Assembly: GCA_964343265.1 (NCBI GenBank)
Contig: CAYFIW010000001.1
Location: forward strand, 83,244-147,243
Origin: CAYFIW01 sp964343265
GTDB taxonomy: Bacteria > Chloroflexota > Dehalococcoidia > Lucifugimonadales > UBA826
Direction: 5' to 3'
DNA: 64,000 nt
The notes beneath the pieces are model-generated. The model was not told where the DNA came from, did not search any database, and saw only the letters and a program-made list of their open reading frames with translations. Below are positions 8,953 to 16,522 of the stretch, one piece after another. Within the stretch, counting starts at the first letter, position 1, and every line of letters starts with the position of its first letter. The translations under genes and the position numbers were made by a program.

Positions 8953-10194
8953 ATGATTAAGGTTTTAGTTGTCAGTGCACTGATTTTTACAATTATTGTG
9001 GGATGCGGTGATTCAGAAGCGATTTCCTCTGATCCCGCGCCTAACTCGGTTGTAATGTCTGATTCTGGTGATATCACACCTACCAGTACATCATTGCCAC
9101 AGATTAAGGTAATTCCGACGGCAGTTTTGTCGCTTCCTACGAAGGAACCTATTGTTGGTACCTTAAAAGAAAGACCAACCGTAATAATTGAGAAAAAACC
9201 AACTCAAACTCCTGTTCCATTTCCTTCGCCATTGCCAGCTGTTGTTATACCTGCTAACGAGGTATCTAAGACGCTTACGACGGTAGAAGTAGTAAAACTT
9301 TTAAAGCCTTCTGTTGTCCATATAGCCAATGATCAAGTGGTAACGGGGATGTTTAGTCAGCCTATGCCCCGGTCTGGTGTAGGCTCCGGGGTAGTGCTTG
9401 ATGATAAAGGGAGAATTTTGACTAATAATCATGTAATCCAAGGAGCTCAGTCAGTAACCGCCACGTTGAGTGATGGGAGATCTTACCCTGCAAGTGTTGT
9501 GGGTACGGACCCTAAGACAGATTTGGCCGTTATCCAAATTGAGGCGGTTAAGTTAGATCCGGCCAGATTAGGTGATTCAAAAACGTTGGAAGTTGGCGAA
9601 GATGTCATAGCTGTCGGACATGCTTTAGGTCTAAAAGGCGGCCCTACTGTAAGTAAGGGTGTAGTAAGTGCTTTGGGAAGGACTATAGAGATCGATAACC
9701 AAAGATCTATGGTTGATTTGATACAAACAGACGCGTCAATTAATCCTGGTAATAGTGGGGGCCCCTTGGCTAATTCTAAAGGTGAAGTCATTGGAATTAA
9801 TACTGCGATAATACAAGGGAGTAATGGAATCGGATTTGCCATTAATATTGATGATGCAAAGATCATAGTAAAACAACTGATTCAAAATGGCATAGTTAAC
9901 CGTGGATTTATAGGTATATCGCCTTTCAACGTTACTGATTCTATTAGGGAACAACTTGACCTTCCCGTGGCCGAAGGGGTCATTATTGCTAGGGTAATTG
10001 AAGGTTTCGCCGCAGAGTCGGCTGGACTTCAAGTTGAAGATGTGATTGTTCGTCTTGGAGGAATAGAGATCAATAATGCTGGAGATCTTTCTAAGTTCTT
10101 AATCAGTCACCTTCCAGGAGAAACTATTACCGTTGAATTTTATAGAAGAGGTACTTTATCCACAGTGGACCTGACGTTGGGAGAAATGCCATGA
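8953..10194 (+). CDS. HtrA/DegP-like serine protease, lipoprotein
   Basis: A membrane-anchored quality-control protease. The signal peptide ends in the lipobox IVGC with Cys18 as the lipidated residue. A Pro/Thr-rich low-complexity linker of about 90 residues follows, then a trypsin-like domain with the triad His160 (TNNHVI), Asp190 (KTDLAV) and Ser268 (GNSGGPL), and one PDZ domain at about 315-405. The lipid anchor and long linker would hold the catalytic domain away from the membrane. The gene precedes the cytochrome c maturation genes on the same strand, 61 bp apart, so it could help with extracytoplasmic protein folding, but its own promoter suggests separate control. Confidence 0.9.
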   Translation: MIKVLVVSALIFTIIVGCGDSEAISSDPAPNSVVMSDSGDITPTSTSLPQIKVIPTAVLSLPTKEPIVGTLKERPTVIIEKKPTQTPVPFPSPLPAVVIPANEVSKTLTTVEVVKLLKPSVVHIANDQVVTGMFSQPMPRSGVGSGVVLDDKGRILTNNHVIQGAQSVTATLSDGRSYPASVVGTDPKTDLAVIQIEAVKLDPARLGDSKTLEVGEDVIAVGHALGLKGGPTVSKGVVSALGRTIEIDNQRSMVDLIQTDASINPGNSGGPLANSKGEVIGINTAIIQGSNGIGFAINIDDAKIIVKQLIQNGIVNRGFIGISPFNVTDSIREQLDLPVAEGVIIARVIEGFAAESAGLQVEDVIVRLGGIEINNAGDLSKFLISHLPGETITVEFYRRGTLSTVDLTLGEMP

Positions 10195-10255
10195 AAATCA
10201 TAATCTGGCGACCGCTAATTCTAAATTGCTCGAAGATTCTATTGTCAACAGATAA

Positions 10256-10792
10256 ATGACAGGAGAATTAAGAACTAGGTTTTTTTTGACCAAGTTGTGC
10301 CCGCTGGCTTGTTTGTTATTAATTGTTTTTGTATTGGCTTGTTCACGTCCGACGGAAATAACTGAAACTCAGGTTAGAGTCACTAATTTAAATAAATCGA
10401 TTATGTGTCCTGTGTGCCCAGGAGAGTCTATTGATCAGTCTCAGAACGATATTGCGAGCTATATGAGGGAAATAGTTTTTGATCAGGTAGAGTCTGGGAA
10501 AACAGACGAAGAAATTAAGAATTACTTTGTCGAAAGGTATGGACCTGTGGTTCTTATGCAGCCTCCAAACAAGGGGGTCGGAAGAATTGCGTGGATAATA
10601 CCTCCGATTGGATTCTTGATCGCTATTATTGTCGTCTATATGGTTTTGTCGATTATGAGTCGTAAGAGATCTCAAATACAAGATGAACGTCTCTACTATG
10701 ATCTGGATGTATCCCTCACTTCTGATGAGCGAAAAAAATATATAGCTTTGATCGAAAATGAGGAATTTTCTAGAAAGGGCAAAATTAGATAA
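10256..10792 (+). CDS. ccmH: CcmH-like cytochrome c maturation protein
   Basis: CcmH proteins keep apocytochrome cysteines reduced for haem attachment on the outer face of the membrane. The 178-residue product has an N-terminal hydrophobic signal ending in VLAC (Cys29, possible lipidation), then the redox motif CPVCPGES (Cys51, Cys54), the helical bundle typical of the family (about 60-105), and a transmembrane helix near 112-133 with a basic cytoplasmic end. The pattern CPVCxGxS matches the family motif. Its stop is 2 bp before the start of ccmF, so the two are one transcript. Confidence 0.85.
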   Translation: MTGELRTRFFLTKLCPLACLLLIVFVLACSRPTEITETQVRVTNLNKSIMCPVCPGESIDQSQNDIASYMREIVFDQVESGKTDEEIKNYFVERYGPVVLMQPPNKGVGRIAWIIPPIGFLIAIIVVYMVLSIMSRKRSQIQDERLYYDLDVSLTSDERKKYIALIENEEFSRKGKIR

Positions 10793-10794
10793 AT

Positions 10795-12813
10795 ATGGTT
10801 GAAATTGGTCATATAGCAATAATTGCCTCCTTTTTGGTAACGATGTATTCAACATTTGTAGGGTTTGCCGGAGGTATGTTGAATGGTCGCGATCTAGCTT
10901 CCAGTGCTAGATGGGGTTTTTACTCTGTAGTTCCGTTATTGCTTGTAGCGACTATGTGTCTAATATATGCCTTCGTCACAAATGATTTTTCGGTTAAATA
11001 TGTGGCAGAAAACAGTAATTTGGCGATGCCGAAAGCATATGCATGGGTTGCTTTTTATTCAGGAAATGCGGGGTCGCTCCTATATATAGCTTTGGCGTTT
11101 TCTGTCATGGGTTCTCTTGCGATAAAAGTCATAAATGTTAAGTTGCCATATACAGCTCCGTATGCACTTGGGGTTATGTCACTTGTTTTAATATTTTTTC
11201 TAGGTGTGATTGTATTTCTTGCAAATCCCCTTGATAGATTGCCTGTTGCACCTGAAGACGGCCAAGGTATAAACCCATTGTTAATCCATTTTGGGATGTT
11301 TATACATCCTCCGTTTCAAATGCTTGGATTAATTTCTGTGGCGATCCCATTCTCCGTTGCTATAGGAACCCTTTTGTCTGGCAGAGGGGGCAGAGATGAA
11401 TGGGTGGATCAGGGAAGACTTTGGGGCATGATCTCTTGGCTTTTACTTACTGCTGGACTTTTATTGGGCTCTTGGTGGGCGTACACGATTTTAGGTTGGG
11501 GAGGATATTGGGCCTGGGACCCAGTGGAAAATTCAGCTTTGATGCCCTGGCTTGCAATGACTGCTTTTGTTCATTCAATAATGGTACAGAAGCGCAGGGG
11601 CATGTTCCGAATGTGGAACATGCTCCTAATAATCACGAGTTTTGCAATGGCTCAGTTGGGAATGTTTATTAATAGGGGTGGCCCTGTTCCATCGGTACAC
11701 TCATTTGCAGAATCCACCATGGGATGGATTTTTTTGGCGATAATGGCGATAACACTATTTTGTTCATTGGCGACGTTTATTTTCAGATATGACACTTTGA
11801 AAAGCAGGGGAACTTTGGAGTCATTTATATCCAGAGAGGCTGCGTTTTTAGCACAAAATGTACTTTTCTTACTTATCGCATTTGTAACCTTATGGGGAAC
11901 AGTGTTTCCAATATTTTCAGAGGCTGTTGATGAAACCACAATGACAATCGGGCAACCATTCTTCAACAAGGTCAATGGTCCTTTGATGTTGTTACTTATT
12001 TTCATGATGGGAGTTGGGCCTCTTTTGCCTTGGAGAAAGGCTACTTGGAGAAGTGCGATAAGAATGATAAAAGGGCCACTTTTATTGGGAATCTCTTTCA
12101 TTGTGATATCGACAATTGCAGGAATAAGGGAGCCTTGGGCTGTATTTGCGTTTGGGACCTGTGCATTGGCTTTAGGGGGAATTCTTCAAGAATGGATTAG
12201 GGGTACTCGCTCAAGATATTCGAGAGGCGAATCAGTACCCCGAGCATTTATAAGACTCATAAGTGCTAATAGGCCGCGATATGGCGGATATGTGGTGCAT
12301 ATCTCTATAGTGATGCTTGGTATAGGAATAGTTGCTTCATCTTTCTATGATGTACAGCGAGATGTAGTCATGGCTCCGGGAGACGTAGAAACTTTAGGGA
12401 AATATACATTTAAGTATGTTGGTGTTGATAAAGAATTGTTCCCTGATCGTGTTAAGGAAGTAGCCCAATTTGAGGTCTGGTCAGGGGATACTTATGTCGG
12501 TAATATGTTTCCAAATAGATCTTTCTATCCAGAATTCAGGATAGCTGCTACTAGGGGCGCAATTCGTAGTACTCCCTGGGAGGATTTTTATTTAGTGCCA
12601 TCTGAGTTTAGAGAAGATGGTCAAGCTGTTTTTAGGGTGCTTATTAATCCTATGGTTTGGTGGATGTGGGCATCTGGCCCCATTTTAGTATTTGGGACAA
12701 TTTTGTCTCTTTCTCCTAACCGGCGGATCGTTAGGAAACTGAGTCTCACCGACTTGAGTAGTGGTAGAGGCAACATTTCTGGTGTATATACGCCTCTCGG
12801 AGCGGGAGATTAG
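10795..12813 (+). CDS. ccmF: CcmF haem lyase subunit, cytochrome c maturation
   Basis: CcmF is the polytopic haem-attachment subunit of the system I pathway. The 672-residue length, about 15 hydrophobic segments and the tryptophan-rich WWD signature GWGGYWAWDPVENSALMPW (about 233-251) identify it. The PPFQMLG and FINRGGPVPSVHSFAES segments are further family landmarks, and a large extracytoplasmic loop is present near the C-terminus (about 515-615). It starts 2 bp after ccmH. The other Ccm genes (ccmA-C, ccmE) are not in the window. Confidence 0.95.
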   Translation: MVEIGHIAIIASFLVTMYSTFVGFAGGMLNGRDLASSARWGFYSVVPLLLVATMCLIYAFVTNDFSVKYVAENSNLAMPKAYAWVAFYSGNAGSLLYIALAFSVMGSLAIKVINVKLPYTAPYALGVMSLVLIFFLGVIVFLANPLDRLPVAPEDGQGINPLLIHFGMFIHPPFQMLGLISVAIPFSVAIGTLLSGRGGRDEWVDQGRLWGMISWLLLTAGLLLGSWWAYTILGWGGYWAWDPVENSALMPWLAMTAFVHSIMVQKRRGMFRMWNMLLIITSFAMAQLGMFINRGGPVPSVHSFAESTMGWIFLAIMAITLFCSLATFIFRYDTLKSRGTLESFISREAAFLAQNVLFLLIAFVTLWGTVFPIFSEAVDETTMTIGQPFFNKVNGPLMLLLIFMMGVGPLLPWRKATWRSAIRMIKGPLLLGISFIVISTIAGIREPWAVFAFGTCALALGGILQEWIRGTRSRYSRGESVPRAFIRLISANRPRYGGYVVHISIVMLGIGIVASSFYDVQRDVVMAPGDVETLGKYTFKYVGVDKELFPDRVKEVAQFEVWSGDTYVGNMFPNRSFYPEFRIAATRGAIRSTPWEDFYLVPSEFREDGQAVFRVLINPMVWWMWASGPILVFGTILSLSPNRRIVRKLSLTDLSSGRGNISGVYTPLGAGD

Positions 12814-12822
12814 CTATTTAAT

Positions 12823-13212
12823 ATGGTAATCCTAATAGGAATCCTCTTGTGTTTTGTTCCGGGCATAGCTGTTATATATCCGCTTTGGAGGAAATTTTCT
12901 TCTATGTCTCCACCGCCTGAAGATGAATCATCTTTAGAGGCAGATCTTGATAGAAGGTGGGAGTCCGCAATTGATGGTCTTCACTCTTCTGAGCTCGAAT
13001 ATTCAGTAGGCAACTTGAGCTTGGAGGACTATAAGGAGTTGAGAGAAGTTCACATGTTGGAAGCGGCGGTTGTACTCAAGATGTTCGATTTATCTGGAGA
13101 GGATGAAAAGTTATTGTTTGATCAGATTAACGAAGAATTAGCGAAAAGTAGCCTTCTATCTGAATTGGATTCGGATCGTGAATCGAATCGTTGTCAGGAG
13201 AACAACGCTTGA
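12823..13212 (+). CDS. short membrane-anchored CcmI-like protein
   Basis: A 129-residue protein with one N-terminal membrane helix (about 1-22), then an acidic, helical soluble part. The SxGNLSLEDYKELREVHMLEAA segment (about 64-85) resembles the region just after the membrane helix of CcmI/CycH proteins, which in other bacteria presents apocytochrome c to the lyase. The tetratricopeptide part of full CcmI is missing. It starts 9 bp after ccmF and overlaps the next gene, so it belongs to the maturation operon. The CcmI relationship is inferred from this short resemblance and position. Confidence 0.6.
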   Translation: MVILIGILLCFVPGIAVIYPLWRKFSSMSPPPEDESSLEADLDRRWESAIDGLHSSELEYSVGNLSLEDYKELREVHMLEAAVVLKMFDLSGEDEKLLFDQINEELAKSSLLSELDSDRESNRCQENNA

Positions 13213-14375
13213 GAAATTTTATTTTGTCTGGTTTGTTGGTTTTTCCTTTGTTATTTATATTTTCATACTTTGTGGTTCAGGCGTCCCCAAAAGATCCTAA
13301 TATAACCGAAGTAAAAGGGCTTGTTATAAATGGCACGGATGGTTCAGAAGCCGGAAAGGGCATATCAGTAGGTCTACATGTAAGTAAATTAGGATCATCT
13401 CCTACCATGATAAACGGAGAGACTAAGCCTGACGGGTCTTTTGTTTTCACCGACGTGCCTATTGAAGAAGATGCTTTGTATGGCATTTCTGTCCTTTATG
13501 ATGGAGTTAGCTACGCTTCTGGTTTTGATATTCATTCAAAGGATCCTGTAGAGATAATTATTTATGACTCCACTAATTCTGATGAAATCATATCCGTAGT
13601 TAATGCTTCCTTTCTTTTCACTGATATTGATATCGAGATTCAAGAAATCTTGGTTATGGAAATGATTTCACTGGAAAACAACACTGATATGACCTATAAG
13701 CCTGGTTCAGGACCAATGGAACTTCTTAGATTTGGATTACCGGATGGGGTTGAGAAGCTTGTGGTAGACACAGGATTGAGAAATGCGGATTGGATTCAAG
13801 TCGATCGAGGATTCGCATTAATTGCTTCAGTTCCCCCAGGAACACATGAACTTATGTATAGCTATTCTCTTCCGTATGATTCCTCAGCGATCAATTTCTC
13901 AAAAAACTGGCGGTATGGTGCGGATAACTTCAGAATGGTGGCTCCACGGGGTATTTTTGATTTTAGAACAGATCTTGGATCTGATGTCACAAATAAAGAC
14001 ATAGGCGGACTTATATACCAAGTCCAAGAAGTTGAAGGTATTGGTAGAGGGCAAATGATGTCAGTTGATGTATACAATCTCAGCATGCCCTCATTTTGGC
14101 AGAAATCATTACGCTATTTCACTACAGCTAGATATGAGTATAGTGGCCCAATTGCACTTTCCATTATTTTGTTAATAGTAGGGGTAGTTGGTATCTGGAA
14201 AACTATGATGGTTAGAAGAAGGAAATCTGGCTGGTTGCCTGGGTCTGAGGAGAAGCAAGTTATAGGGGACATGATTGCTGAGGTAGATATTCTTTTTGAA
14301 AAGGGACTTATAGACAAAGAGGAGTACTTTGTTAGGCAGGAAAGTTTGAAGAAAAGATTGAATATTTTGTCTTGA
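13209..14375 (+). CDS. exported membrane protein of unknown function in ccm operon
   Basis: I do not recognise a named family. The likely start is TTG at 13209, which overlaps the previous stop as TTGA and sits 8 bp after AGGAG; an upstream in-frame TTG at 13191 is less likely. The 388-residue product has a cleavable-looking signal (about 1-25), an Ig/carboxypeptidase-regulatory-like beta domain (about 30-120, with KPDGSFVFTDVP), a second beta-rich domain, a transmembrane helix near 312-335 and a basic then acidic cytoplasmic tail ending in a short coil (EKGLIDKEEYFVRQESLKKR). Operon position suggests a cytochrome-maturation or envelope role; this is inference. Confidence 0.7.
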   Translation: MRNFILSGLLVFPLLFIFSYFVVQASPKDPNITEVKGLVINGTDGSEAGKGISVGLHVSKLGSSPTMINGETKPDGSFVFTDVPIEEDALYGISVLYDGVSYASGFDIHSKDPVEIIIYDSTNSDEIISVVNASFLFTDIDIEIQEILVMEMISLENNTDMTYKPGSGPMELLRFGLPDGVEKLVVDTGLRNADWIQVDRGFALIASVPPGTHELMYSYSLPYDSSAINFSKNWRYGADNFRMVAPRGIFDFRTDLGSDVTNKDIGGLIYQVQEVEGIGRGQMMSVDVYNLSMPSFWQKSLRYFTTARYEYSGPIALSIILLIVGVVGIWKTMMVRRRKSGWLPGSEEKQVIGDMIAEVDILFEKGLIDKEEYFVRQESLKKRLNILS

Positions 14376-14449
14376 ATAACATTATTCTGGCCAGATTGGA
14401 CTCTAACGTCAGATTTATGGGTTAGCTCTATTGTTTGGCATTTTGCGGT

Positions 14450-15223
14450 TTAGGATGACACAGATTTTAAAAACTCTGACACAATAGGAAATATCATGTC
14501 AGTACGGCCAAACGTGTACATGTGTTTTAACCCAGGCAAGGATATAAATTCTGCAGAAGGGATTCTTGAAGCAGTTTCTTTAGCTGAATCGTGTGAAAGA
14601 GGGTCTCTGTCACCCGCATACATCAGACACGGCACTTTAAGTTGACTCAAGTGATTCGTGATGTCAGCTCTGTTTATATTTGATTCAGTCTTTGCGAGAT
14701 AAGCATTTAGATTTCCTTGAATGGCCTGATTTCTGTAAGGATCCATTTCTGGGCTAAGCTTGTCCATCACTTTCGCTACCGCTTCCGGGCCCTCCTTGAA
14801 CATTTTTATACGCCTCAAATCTGATTTTTTTCCGACATCAGTTCTTGGTCCCGGAGTCGCAGATCCTATTATCAATGATAAAAATCTTTCAGGGGAAATG
14901 ATTGCCAATTCCAACCCTGTTCTTCCTCCCATAGAAAACCCCATAAAATGTGATGAGAAGATTCCTTCTTTATCCATAACGCTAAGCACGTCATAAGCCA
15001 TGGTTTTGTCATTGTATGAGTCAGTCTCGAGAGGTTTATCGCTTTTTCCATGACCTCTTGCGTCAAGAATTAGGAGCGTATGACGACTTTTAAATTGTTC
15101 TACATATCCAAAATCGTACCAACAAGTGGTATCCATCATGAATCCGTGGGCCAATATCAATGGCGGCCCGCTTCCTTCCACGTGGTAATGTAATTTTATA
15201 TTGCCGTTGTTAGCGTATGCCAT
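14450..15223 (-). CDS. alpha/beta hydrolase
   Basis: A 257-residue soluble hydrolase of the alpha/beta fold. The oxyanion region is LAHGFMMD (about 24-31), the nucleophile elbow is GFSMGG with Ser97, the acid is likely the Asp in YAGDRDPLS, and the base the His in GLKHMY near the C-terminus. This is the classic esterase/C-C hydrolase/lactonase layout, so the substrate cannot be stated. It is convergent with the preceding membrane-protein gene with 74 bp between them and appears to be transcribed alone. Confidence 0.85.
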   Translation of the reverse strand: MAYANNGNIKLHYHVEGSGPPLILAHGFMMDTTCWYDFGYVEQFKSRHTLLILDARGHGKSDKPLETDSYNDKTMAYDVLSVMDKEGIFSSHFMGFSMGGRTGLELAIISPERFLSLIIGSATPGPRTDVGKKSDLRRIKMFKEGPEAVAKVMDKLSPEMDPYRNQAIQGNLNAYLAKTESNINRADITNHLSQLKVPCLMYAGDRDPLSHDSAKETASRIPSAEFISLPGLKHMYTFGRTDMIFPIVSEFLKSVSS

Positions 15224-15282
15224 CTCTGTAATTCATCAACTTATGAGATATACAGGAATTATAGCGGTATTACATCTTAGCC

Positions 15283-15438
15283 TCATAGACAATATAAATG
15301 GCTTTCCTCGCTCGTGAATATGAAGGCCCGTTTTTTGGGTACTAGGTAGGTGTCATCTTGTGGATTGTATTCTAGATAACCTCCGGCCGCTTGTGACTTG
15401 AGCCGTTCTGTGAGCAGCCGGAGATTGAATCCATAAGG
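15283..15438 (-). pseudogene. remnant of winged-helix/SAM-methyltransferase gene (Rv2258c-like)
   Basis: Read on the minus strand between two stops, this 52-codon piece contains ERLKSQAAGGYLEYNP followed by DDTYLVPKKRAF and TSEESH. That order matches the N-terminal winged-helix part of a methyltransferase family whose members read about REWLxxQAAGGYxEYDP then RYxLPxExA and DEDSP. There is no start codon, no continuation and no methyltransferase domain nearby. The reading is by recollection of the family; a translated search of this stretch would decide. It sits just upstream of the hydrolase gene. Confidence 0.55.
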
Positions 15439-15490
15439 TTATTTTAGGGTCGATACTTTTAGTATAAACCTAACTTAGAAATAAAAGTTC

Positions 15491-15901
15491 CTAGCTCCAT
15501 TTCCAAAGTTCCCACTGGGCATTTCCTTCTGGGTCAACATCCCAGTTGTATACAACAGCACTACCATTCAATGATGAAAGTGAAGGGGCCGTGGTTTGAA
15601 AATAGACCATTCCTTTAAATGAGGCACCACCATCTTCAGTGAAGTGCCCTATGCCTGTTGCCCTAAAAGTCGCTACACCATCTTCGGCCAAAATTAATCC
15701 GGCATTTGGACATTCTCCGTAAATAGTGCCATCTTCTCTGAGCTCAGCTGAGTAAGTGGCCATAATGTTTAGAACTTGGGCACCGACTATATTGCCGGAT
15801 CCTGTTAGCGCTGACGTTTCGAAACGGGGATTAGTCCCGTTGGCTGTGAGGGTTTTAGTGGTGGTAGTTGCTGTTATCGAACCTATCTTTTCCGCTGCCA
15901 T
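15491..15901 (-). CDS. unknown beta-rich protein
   Basis: Unrecognised. The ATG at 15901 is chosen because AAAGGAGAAAAA lies directly before it; an in-frame ATG 30 bp upstream has no such site. The 136-residue product begins with a Thr-rich strand segment, has repeated short beta-like stretches with Gly/Asp turns (GIGHFTEDGGASFKG, AEDGVATFRATG) and ends in WELWKWS. There is no signal peptide or membrane helix. The pattern suggests a small beta-barrel or lipocalin-like protein. It is transcribed alone, with a palindrome upstream. Confidence 0.65.
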   Translation of the reverse strand: MAAEKIGSITATTTTKTLTANGTNPRFETSALTGSGNIVGAQVLNIMATYSAELREDGTIYGECPNAGLILAEDGVATFRATGIGHFTEDGGASFKGMVYFQTTAPSLSSLNGSAVVYNWDVDPEGNAQWELWKWS

Positions 15902-15937
15902 TTTTTCTCCTTTTTTAAAACTGGTATTCAAAAGTAT

Positions 15938-15960
15938 TTATCGAAAATAAATTTCGATAA
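15938..15960. promoter_or_regulatory. perfect palindrome upstream of the unknown beta-rich gene
   Basis: TTATCGAAA (15938-15946) and TTTCGATAA (15952-15960) are perfect 9-bp inverted arms around ATAAA, 37 bp upstream of the minus-strand start at 15901. The position and symmetry fit an operator for a dimeric regulator. The remaining 230 bp to the zinc-ribbon gene at 16196 shows nothing else I can support. Confidence 0.4.
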
Positions 15961-16195
15961 TGTCGAGGAGGATATGCCATGATACATATGAAATGCAACT
16001 TTATATGTGAATAAAATAGATTACTTGAAATAGTTGTTAGCTTAAGCTTCAAATAAACATAAAAAAATGGTGGGAAATTTATTCTTTAAGGGCTGGATTA
16101 CTGTCGTCGTGAGGTTATTATTAAAAAGTAAATGGGATCGTGTAGGCTAATAATATAAAAATGAGATCGATGAGTATTAAGTTTTCGTGAATTGA

Positions 16196-16438
16196 ATGAT
16201 TGAAACGATAATTTTGACGGGTTCCTGCCCTAGATGTGGGACAGGCACACTCACAAGCGATGAGGATATGTTCGGAGTACGAATATTCTGCGTTATGTGT
16301 GGGCATAATAGAGATCTTGGCAAGTTGCCTATGAAAGTACGAAATATCAAGGACTTGGTTATTGCTGTTTTGGAATACGATAAGCAACAACTAGCAAAGC
16401 AACGTGCTGCGACATATCCCCCTTCAGTGTATGGATGA
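16196..16438 (+). CDS. small zinc-ribbon protein
   Basis: An 80-residue protein with a treble-clef/zinc-ribbon pattern: CPRC (Cys11, Cys14) and CVMC (Cys32, Cys35), with the DMFG turn between. It is followed by a helical segment (about 48-66) and a short tail. The same layout appears in the 64-residue protein at 23936, so the two are paralogs. Such ribbons bind nucleic acid or protein; no function can be assigned. The gene lies upstream of the zinc-ribbon membrane protein gene but in a different reading block, and has no clear ribosome site. Confidence 0.65.
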   Translation: MIETIILTGSCPRCGTGTLTSDEDMFGVRIFCVMCGHNRDLGKLPMKVRNIKDLVIAVLEYDKQQLAKQRAATYPPSVYG

Positions 16439-16522
16439 AGTCTTGGCCTAATAAGAAGGGTGACTTCTGTCAATATCTGACACACTGCGACCATTCTTTT
16501 TGAAGATAGGAATATTGTCAGT

